The notes: generated by a model from the letters alone, not told the origin. Shown: positions 1 to 7,253, numbered from the stretch's first letter. The stretch: 15,528 nt of DNA from an uncultured Collinsella sp. (GCA_902494815.1 CABUVB010000026.1:1-15528); one strand, 5' to 3'. Made by a program: numbers and translations.

Positions 1-187
1 AGCGCACATTAAGTGCTCTTCGGCTCGTGCGGAACTCGCGATAAATCTCACAGGCCGCGCGCGGGCCCCTGTGGGCGAGCAAGCTGCGGAAACTCGGTTG
101 GTCCAAAGTAATATCGTGCGAACGGAATTCTGGCTGATGAACTGTTCGCGATAAAGACTCGATAGGTAGCCCCCTCTATACCCTTTT

Positions 188-260
188 ATAAGTTGCGGTG
201 AAATAAGGACTGAATTTGGGGTTGAATCGTTTAAACAGTCCCTATTTCACCGCAACTTAT
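188..260. repeat. 25-bp near-perfect inverted repeat, 23-nt loop
   Basis: The left arm is 188-212 and the right arm is 236-260. The right arm's reverse complement matches the left arm at 24 of 25 positions; the single difference is A206. The core shared by both arms is ATAAGTTGCGGTGAAATA. The 23-nt centre (213-235) is AT-rich. The symmetry may continue loosely outward, with TAGCCCCCTC at 167-176 facing GAGGGGTA at 263-270. There is no T-tract next to the arms, so it does not look like an ordinary terminator, and a real terminator lies beside it at 272-306. The shape fits a REP- or MITE-like dispersed element, but copy number cannot be seen from this window. Confidence 0.85.
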
Positions 261-271
261 GGGAGGGGTAG

Positions 272-306
272 AAAAAGGCGGAGGCCCTGGAGAGGGACTC
301 CGCCTT
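272..306 (-). terminator. Rho-independent terminator of the PTS gene
   Basis: A 9-bp stem pairs AAGGCGGAG (275-283) with CTCCGCCTT (298-306). It is extended inward, past a G-A mismatch, by CCCT (285-288) with AGGG (293-296) and a 4-nt GGAG loop. Read on the minus strand, the hairpin runs into five T residues (the A-run at 272-276). It sits 37 bp past the PTS stop codon, as expected for intrinsic termination of that transcript. Confidence 0.9.
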
Positions 307-342
307 ATATACAGGGGGCGATGGTATTCGCGTACCGTGGAA

Positions 343-2346
343 TTAGACCAGACGGGCGTTGATCGTCTTGGCGATCTCGGCGGCGTCGGTGGAACCCTTG
401 ACGGTGGCACGGAAGTCCTCGTCCATGAGCGCCTCGGCGACCTTGGACAGGATCTTGAGGTGCGTAGTGCCGGCCTGGGCACCGGGGATGAGCAGGGCGA
501 TAGCCACGTTGACGGGAGCGCCGTCCATGGTATCCCAACCGGTCACGCCGGACTCGTCCTTGACGACGATGACGGCAGCCTCGGTAATGGCGTCGGACTT
601 GGCATGCGGGATGGCGAAGCCCTCCATCATGCCCGTGGTACCCTCGGCCTCGCGGGCCAGGAAGGCGTTCATCACGGCGTCGGCGTCGCCGGCGATACCG
701 GCCTTGACGGCCTGGTTGGAAACGAAGCTCAGAGCCTCGTCACGAGAAGCGAAGTCCTCGGCGACAAAAACATTCTCGACCTTCACGAAGTCGGCAGCCT
801 CGGACTTGGGGGCCTCGACGGCAGCGGCCTTGGGGGCCTCGACGGGCTTGGCGGCAGGAGCGGCCTTCTGGTTCTTCTCGAAGTCGTACTTCTTGAAGGC
901 CACGAACATGATGCCACCGACCACGGCGCCGATGAGGATCGCGAGGACCCACAGCGGACCGTTCTCGACAACGGGCAGGACCAGGAAGCCACCGTGAGGC
1001 GCCGGATCGTGAACGTTGAACATAATGGTCAGGATCGAAGCGATAGAGGAACCGAGCATCATGATGGGCATGACGGGCCAGATGTTCTTGGTCATGAACG
1101 GAATGGCGCCCTCGGTGATGTGGGTGCAACCAAGGATGAGGTTGACGACACCGGCGTCGTGATCCTCCTGGCTGAAGTACTTCTTGCCGACAACGACGGC
1201 AAAGGTGGTAATCAGCGGCGGAACGATGCAGGCGGCGGAGACGGCAGCCATGAAGTTGGTGCCGAAGTTGTAGGTATCGGTGCCAACACCGGCGGCCAGA
1301 GCCTCGGTGAGCATAGCGGTACCGGTGACATAAGCAGCCTTGTTGACCGGGCCACCCATGTCAAAGGCGCACATGCAGCCGATAGCAAGACCCAGGACAA
1401 CGGCGCCAGAGGCGGACAGGCCCTTGAGGAAGTCCATCATGGCGGTGTTGATGGCAGCCATGGGGCCGGAAATGCCGAGCATGACCAGGCCGACGATGGC
1501 GGTCGAGAACAGCGGGTACAGGAAGATAGCCTTGAGGCCGTCCAGGTTCTTGGGCAGACCGGCAAAGACCTTCTCGAGCAGCAGGATGACATAACCGGCG
1601 AGGAAGCCACCGACGATGCCGCCCAGGAAGCCGAAGCCCACGCCGGCGCCACCGGCGTCGATCATGCCGGTCTCGGCGTTAACAGGCAGGCCCTGGATGG
1701 CGATCATACCAGCAACAAAGCCGGGGACGAGCGCCGGGCGCTTGCCGATGGACTCGGCGATGTAGGCGGAAAGCACCGGAACCATGAGGTTCATGGCGAT
1801 GCCGCCGATGATCTTGAGCATCGCAGCAAAGCTGTTGTAGTCAGACGCCGTCGAATCGAAGGACGTAATGCCCCACAGGAACGAAACGGCGGTCAGAACA
1901 CCACCAGCAACGACGAAGACCAGCATGTGGCTGACGCCGTTCATGAGGTGCTTGTAGATGATGTGGCCGATGGACTCCTTCTCCTCGACCTCGTCCTCGA
2001 CATCGGCAGCGGCTGCAACCGTGCTGTCGCCCTTGGCGGCGAGCGCGCGGTCAATCAGCTTACCGGCGGCCTCAACGGACAGGGCCTTGGAAACACCAAC
2101 GGAAACCATGGGCTTGCCGGCGAAACGCTCAGCCTGGACATCCTTGTCGGCTGCGACGACGACGGCCTTGGCACCAGCGATCTCACTCTTGGTGAGCTCG
2201 TTCTCGACACCGACCTGGCCATGAGTCTCGACCTTAATGGTCAGACCGCGCTCGGCAGCTGCCTTCTCCAGCGCCTCCTTCGCCATGAAGGTGTGCGCAA
2301 TGCCGGTCGGGCAACCGGTCGCGGCGATGATGTCAAACTTAGCCAT
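343..2346 (-). CDS. PTS fructose-family transporter, EIIBCA fusion
   Basis: This is a 667-residue membrane permease of the phosphotransferase system. It takes up and phosphorylates a sugar using phosphate relayed from HPr through EIIA and EIIB. EIIB covers about residues 1-100, with the phospho-cysteine C12 in AATGCPTGIAH. EIIC covers about 127-487, with many hydrophobic segments and the fructose-EIIC motif ITEGAIPF (410-417). EIIA covers about 521-667, with the phospho-histidine H581 in GFAIPHAKS. The linkers are acidic/alanine-rich (101-125) and Ala/Pro/Lys-rich (491-520). An in-frame upstream start exists, but the ATG at 2346 has a strong AAGGAGGG site and begins exactly at the EIIB domain. 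The gene is divergent from an RpiR-family regulator that probably controls it. No 1-phosphofructokinase gene is adjacent, so the substrate (fructose, mannosylglycerate or another hexose) is open. Confidence 0.93.
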   Translation of the reverse strand: MAKFDIIAATGCPTGIAHTFMAKEALEKAAAERGLTIKVETHGQVGVENELTKSEIAGAKAVVVAADKDVQAERFAGKPMVSVGVSKALSVEAAGKLIDRALAAKGDSTVAAAADVEDEVEEKESIGHIIYKHLMNGVSHMLVFVVAGGVLTAVSFLWGITSFDSTASDYNSFAAMLKIIGGIAMNLMVPVLSAYIAESIGKRPALVPGFVAGMIAIQGLPVNAETGMIDAGGAGVGFGFLGGIVGGFLAGYVILLLEKVFAGLPKNLDGLKAIFLYPLFSTAIVGLVMLGISGPMAAINTAMMDFLKGLSASGAVVLGLAIGCMCAFDMGGPVNKAAYVTGTAMLTEALAAGVGTDTYNFGTNFMAAVSAACIVPPLITTFAVVVGKKYFSQEDHDAGVVNLILGCTHITEGAIPFMTKNIWPVMPIMMLGSSIASILTIMFNVHDPAPHGGFLVLPVVENGPLWVLAILIGAVVGGIMFVAFKKYDFEKNQKAAPAAKPVEAPKAAAVEAPKSEAADFVKVENVFVAEDFASRDEALSFVSNQAVKAGIAGDADAVMNAFLAREAEGTTGMMEGFAIPHAKSDAITEAAVIVVKDESGVTGWDTMDGAPVNVAIALLIPGAQAGTTHLKILSKVAEALMDEDFRATVKGSTDAAEIAKTINARLV

Positions 2347-2473
2347 GTGTCCCTCCTTCTTGAGTACAGCGCCCGCGGGCGCTCCCCTACACGCGCTTCG
2401 ATGCGCGTTTTTCCACAACTGAAAGATACCAACCTACCGTCCGCGTGAGAAGAGACAAGGTGCAATTCTCCGG

Positions 2474-2502
2474 TGAAAGGTTCTTTCATAACCGTAAACG
2501 GT
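2474..2502. promoter_or_regulatory. Tandem palindromes, candidate operator upstream of PTS gene
   Basis: Two palindromes lie almost back to back. One is TGAAAG-GTT-CTTTCA (2474-2488, perfect 6-bp arms). The other is ACCGT-AA-ACGGT (2491-2502, perfect 5-bp arms). The string GTGAAAG occurs at 2473-2479 and again at 2505-2511, 32 bp (about three helical turns) apart. They lie 128-165 bp upstream of the PTS start codon, in the region shared with the divergent RpiR-type regulator. Operator function is inferred from location and symmetry only. I could not place a convincing -35/-10 pair for the PTS gene. Confidence 0.4.
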
Positions 2503-2556
2503 AAGTGAAAGTTTACCATCAACACTTGAAACGGCAAGGTGTATCTTGTAATTGAA

Positions 2557-2578
2557 AATGCCCGTATACTATGGCATT
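2557..2578 (+). promoter_or_regulatory. Candidate regulator promoter -10 inside an inverted repeat
   Basis: The hexamer TATACT (2565-2570) resembles a sigma-70-type -10 box and would start transcription roughly 40 nt before the regulator's ATG at 2619. It is bracketed by a perfect 6-bp inverted repeat, AATGCC (2557-2562) and GGCATT (2573-2578), with a 10-nt spacer. No good -35 is visible at 16-18 bp spacing, which would suit an activated or autoregulated promoter. A repressor bound to this repeat would cover the -10. This is a sequence-based proposal. Confidence 0.4.
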
Positions 2579-2618
2579 GCGAATCAAATTAGATTTTCAT
2601 GCCAACCAGGAGCCATCC

Positions 2619-3476
2619 ATGACCGATAGTAGCAAGAGCGCACTTTCCCTCATTAGCACCCATCAGGGATACAGCGAATCCGAGCAGCGCATTGTCGACT
2701 ATATATTGGAGCACCAGTCCGAGGCTCCACGCCTCACGGCGGCTCAGCTCTCACGCGCCGCCACCACGTCCGAAGCGACCGTTTCGCGCTTCTGCCGCAA
2801 GCTGGGCTTTGGTAGCTTCCGCAGCTTTCAGTTTTCGTTGGCGAGGGATTTGGAAAGCCAGCGCAACGAGGGCCTGACCGACGAGGTCTCGCTCGACAAT
2901 ATGGAGCAGAGCCTCAAGAACATCCTGGCTGCCAAGGTGAGCGAGCTTAATGCGACTATCGACGGGATCGACCACGATACGCTGGCGGCTGTTGTGCATG
3001 CCCTTAAGCATGCAGGGGTTATTGAGTTTGCGGCTGTGGGCAATACGAACGCGGTCGCGCTCGATGCGACGTTTAAGTTTTCGCAGCTGGGCCTGCGCTG
3101 CATGGCGAGCACCATTAGCGAGACATCAATCGGCTTTGCACTCACGTTACGCCCGGGTGACGTTATCGTGCTGATTTCGAACTCAGGCAAGTCGCGTCGT
3201 TTGAATCGCATGGCAAAAGCGGCTAGCGACTGCGGTGCCACCGTAGTCGTCATCAGCAGCGACAGCAAATCCCCGCTCGCGCGCCTGGCAGACTACACTT
3301 TTAATACCGTCAACCACGAAGCGCTGCTGACGACGGGCGACTTTGCGTTCTCCAAGATCAGCGCCACGATGATCATCGAAGTCATCTACAACTTCTTGCT
3401 GCCCGAGATTGAAGACGCGCGTGAGCATATCAGCTACTACGAGGAGCTCATCCAGCCGGATAAGGTCGTTGAGTAG
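2619..3476 (+). CDS. RpiR/MurR-family transcriptional regulator (HTH + SIS)
   Basis: This is a 285-residue DNA-binding regulator and the only plus-strand gene in the window. The N-terminal RpiR-type helix-turn-helix lies around residues 38-62 (LTAAQLSRAATTSEATVSRF). The C-terminal SIS sugar-phosphate-binding domain lies at about 122-250, with the characteristic ISNSGKSR (187-194) and a phospho-sugar-binding type loop around GNTNAVALD (141-149). The frame is open upstream to 2571, but the ATG at 2619 is preceded by AGGAG with 6-nt spacing and gives the normal family length. Family members sense phosphosugars and usually control adjacent PTS and catabolic genes, so the divergent PTS permease is the likely target. 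Whether it represses or activates, and its ligand, cannot be read from the sequence. Confidence 0.92.
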   Translation: MTDSSKSALSLISTHQGYSESEQRIVDYILEHQSEAPRLTAAQLSRAATTSEATVSRFCRKLGFGSFRSFQFSLARDLESQRNEGLTDEVSLDNMEQSLKNILAAKVSELNATIDGIDHDTLAAVVHALKHAGVIEFAAVGNTNAVALDATFKFSQLGLRCMASTISETSIGFALTLRPGDVIVLISNSGKSRRLNRMAKAASDCGATVVVISSDSKSPLARLADYTFNTVNHEALLTTGDFAFSKISATMIIEVIYNFLLPEIEDAREHISYYEELIQPDKVVE

Positions 3477-3507
3477 GTAGATTGGGAAGCCGATAGACGC
3501 CTCTCGT

Positions 3508-3663
3508 CACGAAACCCGCCCATCTACTACGTTTTAACCGCAACTGCCAACCATACACCCAAAATAGAGAAAACCGCAGGTGTTCTACCTGCGGTTTTCT
3601 TTTTGCAATTCTTGGCATGGTTGCCGATGCCCTACCAAACGTAGTAGATGGACCCGTTTCGTG
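3508..3663. repeat. 27-bp imperfect inverted repeat enclosing a terminator
   Basis: The arms are 3508-3534 and 3637-3663. Reverse-complementing the right arm gives 24 of 27 matches, with a perfect 15-nt block CCATCTACTACGTTT and a shared CACGAAAC. Further inside, GCCAACCAT (3546-3554) faces ATGGTTGCC (3617-3625) with one mismatch. The centre is the terminator hairpin at 3570-3598. The whole 156-bp unit occupies the space between the convergent regulator and recN. It could be a dispersed palindromic element or an extended convergent terminator. Copy number is not visible here. Confidence 0.8.
3570..3604 (+). terminator. Terminator hairpin between convergent regulator and recN
   Basis: A perfect 12-bp stem pairs AAAACCGCAGGT (3570-3581) with ACCTGCGGTTTT (3587-3598) around a 5-nt loop. 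On the plus strand it is followed by CTTTTT, making a good terminator for the RpiR-type regulator ending at 3476. On the minus strand it is followed by TCTCTATTTT, so it may also end the efp-to-recN transcript, whose last stop is at 3698. Bidirectional use is inferred. Confidence 0.9.
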
Positions 3664-3697
3664 GCGGCCGGGTTGGACATGCTTGTGGCGGCTCGAC

Positions 3698-5326
3698 CTA
3701 GGCACGCGCCTCCGCAAGCATCTGCCTGGCGTGCGCCAGGCTTGCCTCGGACTGATCGCCGCTCAACATGCGGGCGATCTCGGCGGTACGCGCTTCGCCG
3801 GTTACCTCGTCCAAATGCGTCTGGGGAACATCGCCCGGTTCCTTGCTGACAACATAATGCTTGTCAGCCATGACGGCGACCTGCGCCAAGTGGGTTACGA
3901 CAATCACCTGATGCGTAGCGGCGAGATCTGCCAGCACGCCCGCGAGCGCACGCGCCGTGGAACCACCGACGCCAGCATCGACCTCGTCAAACACCAGCGT
4001 ATCGACACCGTCCGCGTTACCGAGGACAACCTTACTTGCCAACATGACGCGGCTGAGCTCGCCGCCCGACGCAATGCGGCGCAGGGGACGTGGAGTCAAA
4101 CCGGCACCGCTGCGGTATAGCAGCTCGTAGCTCGAAGGACCAACGGGCGTCCACTCAGCACGGGGAAGATCGCGCGACTCCCAGACGAGCTCGGCGCCGC
4201 CCATCTCCAGGCGAGCCATCTGGCGGCCAACCTCGTGACAGAAGCGCGGGGCCGCCGTATTGCGGGCGCGCTTAAGTGCCTTGGCAGCGGCAAACAACTC
4301 GCGCTCAGCGCTCCCGAGTGCCTCACGCGCCTTTTTGATCTGTTCATCGCCATCATCGACCAGGGACAGCAGCTCTTGCGAGCGATCGCGCATGGCAAAA
4401 ACATCGTCCATGGTGGGGCCCCACTGACGCAACAGGCCCTTGAGGTCGGAATACCGCTCACGCATGCGAGCGAGCTCGCGCGGGTCGAAGGCGACGCCAT
4501 CGCGATAGGCACGAAGCTCGTTCGCGCAATCCTCAAGTGAGATACAGGCATCCGAAAGCGCATCGGCAATGTCGCCCAGTTTGCGATCGACGGTAGCCAT
4601 TCGGGAAAGCTCCACCACGGCACTGTTCACGGCATCGAGCGCTCCCCCTTCGGCGGCAAGCGATGCATGGGCATCGTTAGCCGTGGCAACCAGTACCTCG
4701 GCATGTTCGGAGCGCGGCAGCAGTTCCTCGAGTTCCTCATACTCGCCTGGCTTGGGGTCGACCTCGGTGATACGCTCGAGGGCAAAACGCGCTTCCTCGA
4801 CGCGACTCCCCTGCGCACGCGAGGCCTCCTCGACGCGACGGACCTCCTTGGCAGCCGCGCGCGAGGCTTTAAAACAGGCGCGGTACACATCCAGCGCCTC
4901 AAGCGCAGAGCGCCCCGCCCAGGCATCGACCATCGCAACGTGATGCGCCGGATCGAGCAAGCGCTGGTGCTCGTGCTGGCCGCACAGATCCATCATCACG
5001 CCAACGCGCTCCGAAAGCTCGCGCACGCTGGCGATGCGGCCGTCAATCTTCACTCGGCTACGGCCCTCGGCAGAAAGGCTGCGCTGCACGGTAAAACCCT
5101 CCGTGTCGTGTGGACCGTCGAACAGCCGCGCCTCGACGCTCGCCAGCGCCTCGCCCTCGCGCACCGTCGACGAATCCGCGCGCTCACCCAAAATAAGCTT
5201 GAGGGCCGAGAGCAGCGCGGTCTTGCCGGCGCCGGTCTCGCCGGTCAGGACAGTCAGGCCGGCACTCGGCACCAGCGTCGCCTCGCGAATGAGTGCAATG
5301 TTAGAAACCTGCAGCTCATCGATCAT
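3698..5326 (-). CDS. recN: DNA repair protein RecN
   Basis: This is a 542-residue SMC-like ATPase of cytoplasmic double-strand-break repair, which helps RecA-dependent recombination. The N-terminal start (MIDELQVSNIALI) is typical of the family. Walker A is GETGAGKT (29-36). The central region (about 150-370) is Glu/Ala/Arg-rich and predicted coiled coil. The ABC signature is SGGELS (420-425), Walker B is LVFDEVDAG (D447/E448), and the switch histidine is H479 in VVTHLAQVA. Length matches the usual 550-560 residues. The ATG at 5326 overlaps the end of nadK by 11 bp and has GGAG 6 nt upstream, suggesting translational coupling. It is the last gene of the efp-nusB group, matching the tlyA...recN neighbourhood of Bacillus, although no argR/ahrC gene lies between. 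Confidence 0.97.
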   Translation of the reverse strand: MIDELQVSNIALIREATLVPSAGLTVLTGETGAGKTALLSALKLILGERADSSTVREGEALASVEARLFDGPHDTEGFTVQRSLSAEGRSRVKIDGRIASVRELSERVGVMMDLCGQHEHQRLLDPAHHVAMVDAWAGRSALEALDVYRACFKASRAAAKEVRRVEEASRAQGSRVEEARFALERITEVDPKPGEYEELEELLPRSEHAEVLVATANDAHASLAAEGGALDAVNSAVVELSRMATVDRKLGDIADALSDACISLEDCANELRAYRDGVAFDPRELARMRERYSDLKGLLRQWGPTMDDVFAMRDRSQELLSLVDDGDEQIKKAREALGSAERELFAAAKALKRARNTAAPRFCHEVGRQMARLEMGGAELVWESRDLPRAEWTPVGPSSYELLYRSGAGLTPRPLRRIASGGELSRVMLASKVVLGNADGVDTLVFDEVDAGVGGSTARALAGVLADLAATHQVIVVTHLAQVAVMADKHYVVSKEPGDVPQTHLDEVTGEARTAEIARMLSGDQSEASLAHARQMLAEARA

Positions 5327-6176
5327 GACGGACTCCGTAGAATACGCGGCTCACCGAGTTATAGAAGCTCTCGGGACCGTAATCGAGCAGTAGCACATCT
5401 CCGGGCCCGCGGCGCACGGCCACGCTCTCAACGGTGCCATCGCAGGTAATAAACTGTCCATCGATAGCGATCGCCGGAACGCTCGGACGGTCATCAGACA
5501 TAAAGATTTCGACGACATCACTCGGCGAAGTCAAGAAGGCACGGGCCTGAATGGTGTGCGGCGCAATGGGTACGCAGACCATGCCCGAATAGTCGGGGCT
5601 CACGATGGGGCCACCGGCACTGAGCGCGTAACCCGTAGAACCAGTCGCCGTGGACACGACCACGCCGTCGCCACGCAGGCGATCGATATGGTGGCCGGAC
5701 ACCGTGATGTCAAACTCGACCATATCGGACAGGGGGCCGCGCGTGAGCGCCATGTCGTTGAGGGCGAAGGTGCGCACGACATCCTTCGTACCGTCTTCGC
5801 GCACGGACACGATATCCGCGGCGATGGTAGCGCGACGGCTCACATGCAGCTCGCCGGACAGGGCGTCGCTCACGACCTGCAGAATGTCGCGCTCCTCGGG
5901 ACTCGCAGCCGTCAAAAAGCCCAGGTGACCATAGGAAAGACCGAGGATAGGAATCTCGCGATGGTTGAGGATGCGGGCAGCGCGCAGCAACGTACCGTCG
6001 CCGCCGAGCGTAATGACCAGATCGGAGCCGTCAATATCAGGCGTGCTCTGAATCTTGGATCGCTGGTCGGCAGCCCATGCGACCTCATAGCCCTGGCGCG
6101 TCAGCCAAAGCTCGAGCATCAGGCCGCTCTCGACCGCCTCTTGCTTGTAGTAATTGGGAACCAGAAAGACCTTCAT
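5316..6176 (-). CDS. nadK: NAD kinase
   Basis: This 286-residue cytoplasmic enzyme phosphorylates NAD to NADP. The diagnostic GGDGT motif is at 58-62, with catalytic D60 in LVITLGGDGTLL. The NAD-binding Asn-acidic pair is N140-D141, and the glycine-rich substrate loop GSTGYALSAGGP is at 179-190. The pair reads ND where E. coli and Bacillus have NE; this is a conservative change that I would not treat as loss of function. Length is normal. The start ATG overlaps the tlyA stop as ATGA (6173-6176), and its own 3' end overlaps recN by 11 bp, so it is translated within the operon. A nadK between tlyA and recN is a frequent actinobacterial and clostridial arrangement. Confidence 0.97.
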   Translation of the reverse strand: MKVFLVPNYYKQEAVESGLMLELWLTRQGYEVAWAADQRSKIQSTPDIDGSDLVITLGGDGTLLRAARILNHREIPILGLSYGHLGFLTAASPEERDILQVVSDALSGELHVSRRATIAADIVSVREDGTKDVVRTFALNDMALTRGPLSDMVEFDITVSGHHIDRLRGDGVVVSTATGSTGYALSAGGPIVSPDYSGMVCVPIAPHTIQARAFLTSPSDVVEIFMSDDRPSVPAIAIDGQFITCDGTVESVAVRRGPGDVLLLDYGPESFYNSVSRVFYGVRHDR

Positions 6177-6985
6177 AGCGTTGCAGCTTTCTCGCTCAAA
6201 ACCAATACCTGGGATTGCAGCTCATCGTCGGTACGTCCGCCGGGGGCACACCTCATGCCGTACAGGAAAAACTCAACGTTGCCCTTGGCACCATGAATGG
6301 GTGACACGCACACATCGACCGGGAACAGCCCCTTGGCAGCAAAGAGTTCAACTGCCGCAACGAGTGTATCGCGGCGCACGGTGGGATCGGTCACAATGCC
6401 GCCCTCGCCCACCAGCGCCGCCGGAGCCTCAAACTGCGGCTTTACGAGCGTGCAGAATGCACCCGTAGGCGCGAGACACGCCAACACCGCATCGATAATG
6501 TTCGCGATGCTGGTAAACGAGACATCACACACAGCCAGGTCGATGGTGCCGGCATAGCCAAACTCAGGCAGCTGCGTCACGTTGGTGCGCTCATGCAGCG
6601 TCACGCGATCGTCCTGACGCAACGACCAATCGAACTGGGCGCGGCCCACGTCCACCGAGACAACGGTCGCAGCTCCGCGCTTGAGCAGGCAATCGGTAAA
6701 ACCGCCGGTAGAGCAGCCCACATCCAGACAGGCAAGACCCGTCGGATTGATGCCAAACGCATCAAGCGCGCCTTCGAGCTTAAGACCGCCGCGGCCAACA
6801 TAGGGAATGCGCCCCTTCACGTGCAGCGGCAGCCCCGGGATAACCTTAAGGCCCGGCGAAGTCAAGCGCTCACCGCCACTCGAGACCAAGCCGGCCATAA
6901 GAGTGCGAAGGGCATCCGCGCGATCGGCGCAGATGCCCTGTGAAATCAGTTCGTCATCAAGACGCACGCGTTTCATGAATGCCAT
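6173..6985 (-). CDS. tlyA: TlyA family rRNA 2'-O-methyltransferase
   Basis: This protein of about 270 residues combines an N-terminal S4 RNA-binding domain (about 6-65) with an FtsJ/RrmJ-like SAM methyltransferase (about 66-245). The SAM loop is LDVGCSTGGF (87-96), and the K-D-K-E catalytic tetrad is present as K69, D154, K182 and E238. Characterised TlyA proteins 2'-O-methylate cytidines in 16S and/or 23S rRNA and affect capreomycin sensitivity; many are also labelled haemolysins. Start choice is uncertain. TTG 6988, ATG 6985 and ATG 6976 are all in frame with no strong ribosome site. The ATG at 6976 begins exactly at the conserved KRVRLDDEL, and 6985 adds three residues. The gene starts 26 bp after xseB and overlaps nadK by 4 bp. 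Confidence 0.94.
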   Translation of the reverse strand: MAFMKRVRLDDELISQGICADRADALRTLMAGLVSSGGERLTSPGLKVIPGLPLHVKGRIPYVGRGGLKLEGALDAFGINPTGLACLDVGCSTGGFTDCLLKRGAATVVSVDVGRAQFDWSLRQDDRVTLHERTNVTQLPEFGYAGTIDLAVCDVSFTSIANIIDAVLACLAPTGAFCTLVKPQFEAPAALVGEGGIVTDPTVRRDTLVAAVELFAAKGLFPVDVCVSPIHGAKGNVEFFLYGMRCAPGGRTDDELQSQVLVLSEKAATL

Positions 6986-7011
6986 CAACCATTCGTATCC
7001 GGAGATGCGGC

Positions 7012-7251
7012 CTAGCTATCCTGGGATTCGTTTGCCGCATCCTCATCGTATTCCTGCTCGAGCTTGTCGGCCTCACGCGGCGTCAACTCAAACTTGTCGA
7101 CCATATCGACCGCGCGGGAGCCCAGCTCAATCGCTTCGTCAAACAAATCGAGCGAACGCTCCAAGGAGGTATCCTTGGAGCGAACGGTAGCGATAATCTG
7201 ATCCAGACGGTCCGAGATCTCATCAAAGTTACGGACAGAACCCTCTGGCAT
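7012..7251 (-). CDS. xseB: Exodeoxyribonuclease VII small subunit
   Basis: This 79-residue helical protein matches the ExoVII small subunit: the N-terminal NFDEISDRLDQIIA, the L-x-x-S-LDLFDEAIELG middle, and an acidic tail after about residue 65. ExoVII degrades single-stranded DNA in the cytoplasm, with several XseB chains binding each XseA. The ATG at 7251 follows the nusB stop by 2 bp and has GAGGAG inside the nusB 3' end, so translation is probably coupled. The large-subunit gene xseA, normally the immediate upstream neighbour, is not in this window. Confidence 0.9.
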   Translation of the reverse strand: MPEGSVRNFDEISDRLDQIIATVRSKDTSLERSLDLFDEAIELGSRAVDMVDKFELTPREADKLEQEYDEDAANESQDS

Positions 7252-7253
7252 GG

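Larger units (their letters stand above)
1..342. other. Intergenic region, no convincing gene
   Basis: This stretch lies downstream of the PTS gene and contains no reading frame I can assign. It holds a 10-nt direct repeat (TCGCGATAAA at 36-45 and 146-155), a GC-rich hairpin (CACAGG 49-54 with CCTGTG 68-73, enclosing a CCGCGCGCGG palindrome), the long inverted repeat at 188-260 and the PTS terminator at 272-306. A plus-strand frame is open from the left edge to a TAA at 152-154, but nothing in its about 50 residues is recognisable. Nothing resembling a tRNA or rRNA was seen. Confidence 0.6.

Noticed and set aside
49..73. GC-rich hairpin as a terminator or small RNA
   Set aside because: Short stem with a GC-palindromic loop and no T-tract on either strand; at this GC content such structures arise easily.
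2..154. Plus-strand frame open from the left edge, about 50 residues, possible C-terminus of an upstream gene
   Set aside because: Too short to be significant at this GC content, no recognisable motif and no start in the window. A true gene tail cannot be excluded without the left flank.
259..2448. A 729-residue open frame on the plus strand, opposite the PTS gene
   Set aside because: It mirrors the PTS codons antisense. Its translation is Gly/Asp/His/Val-rich with no domain, while the minus strand encodes a complete PTS permease with all active-site residues. Long antisense frames are expected in GC3-biased genomes.
2571..2618. Longer N-terminus (16 extra residues) for the RpiR-type regulator from the ATG at 2571
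   Set aside because: That ATG lies immediately after the candidate -10 box and has no ribosome site. The ATG at 2619 has AGGAG at good spacing and matches the family N-terminus.
5316..6176. NAD kinase ND in place of the NE motif as a possible loss of function
   Set aside because: The change is conservative, all other motifs are intact, and as I recall ND occurs in other bacterial NAD kinases.
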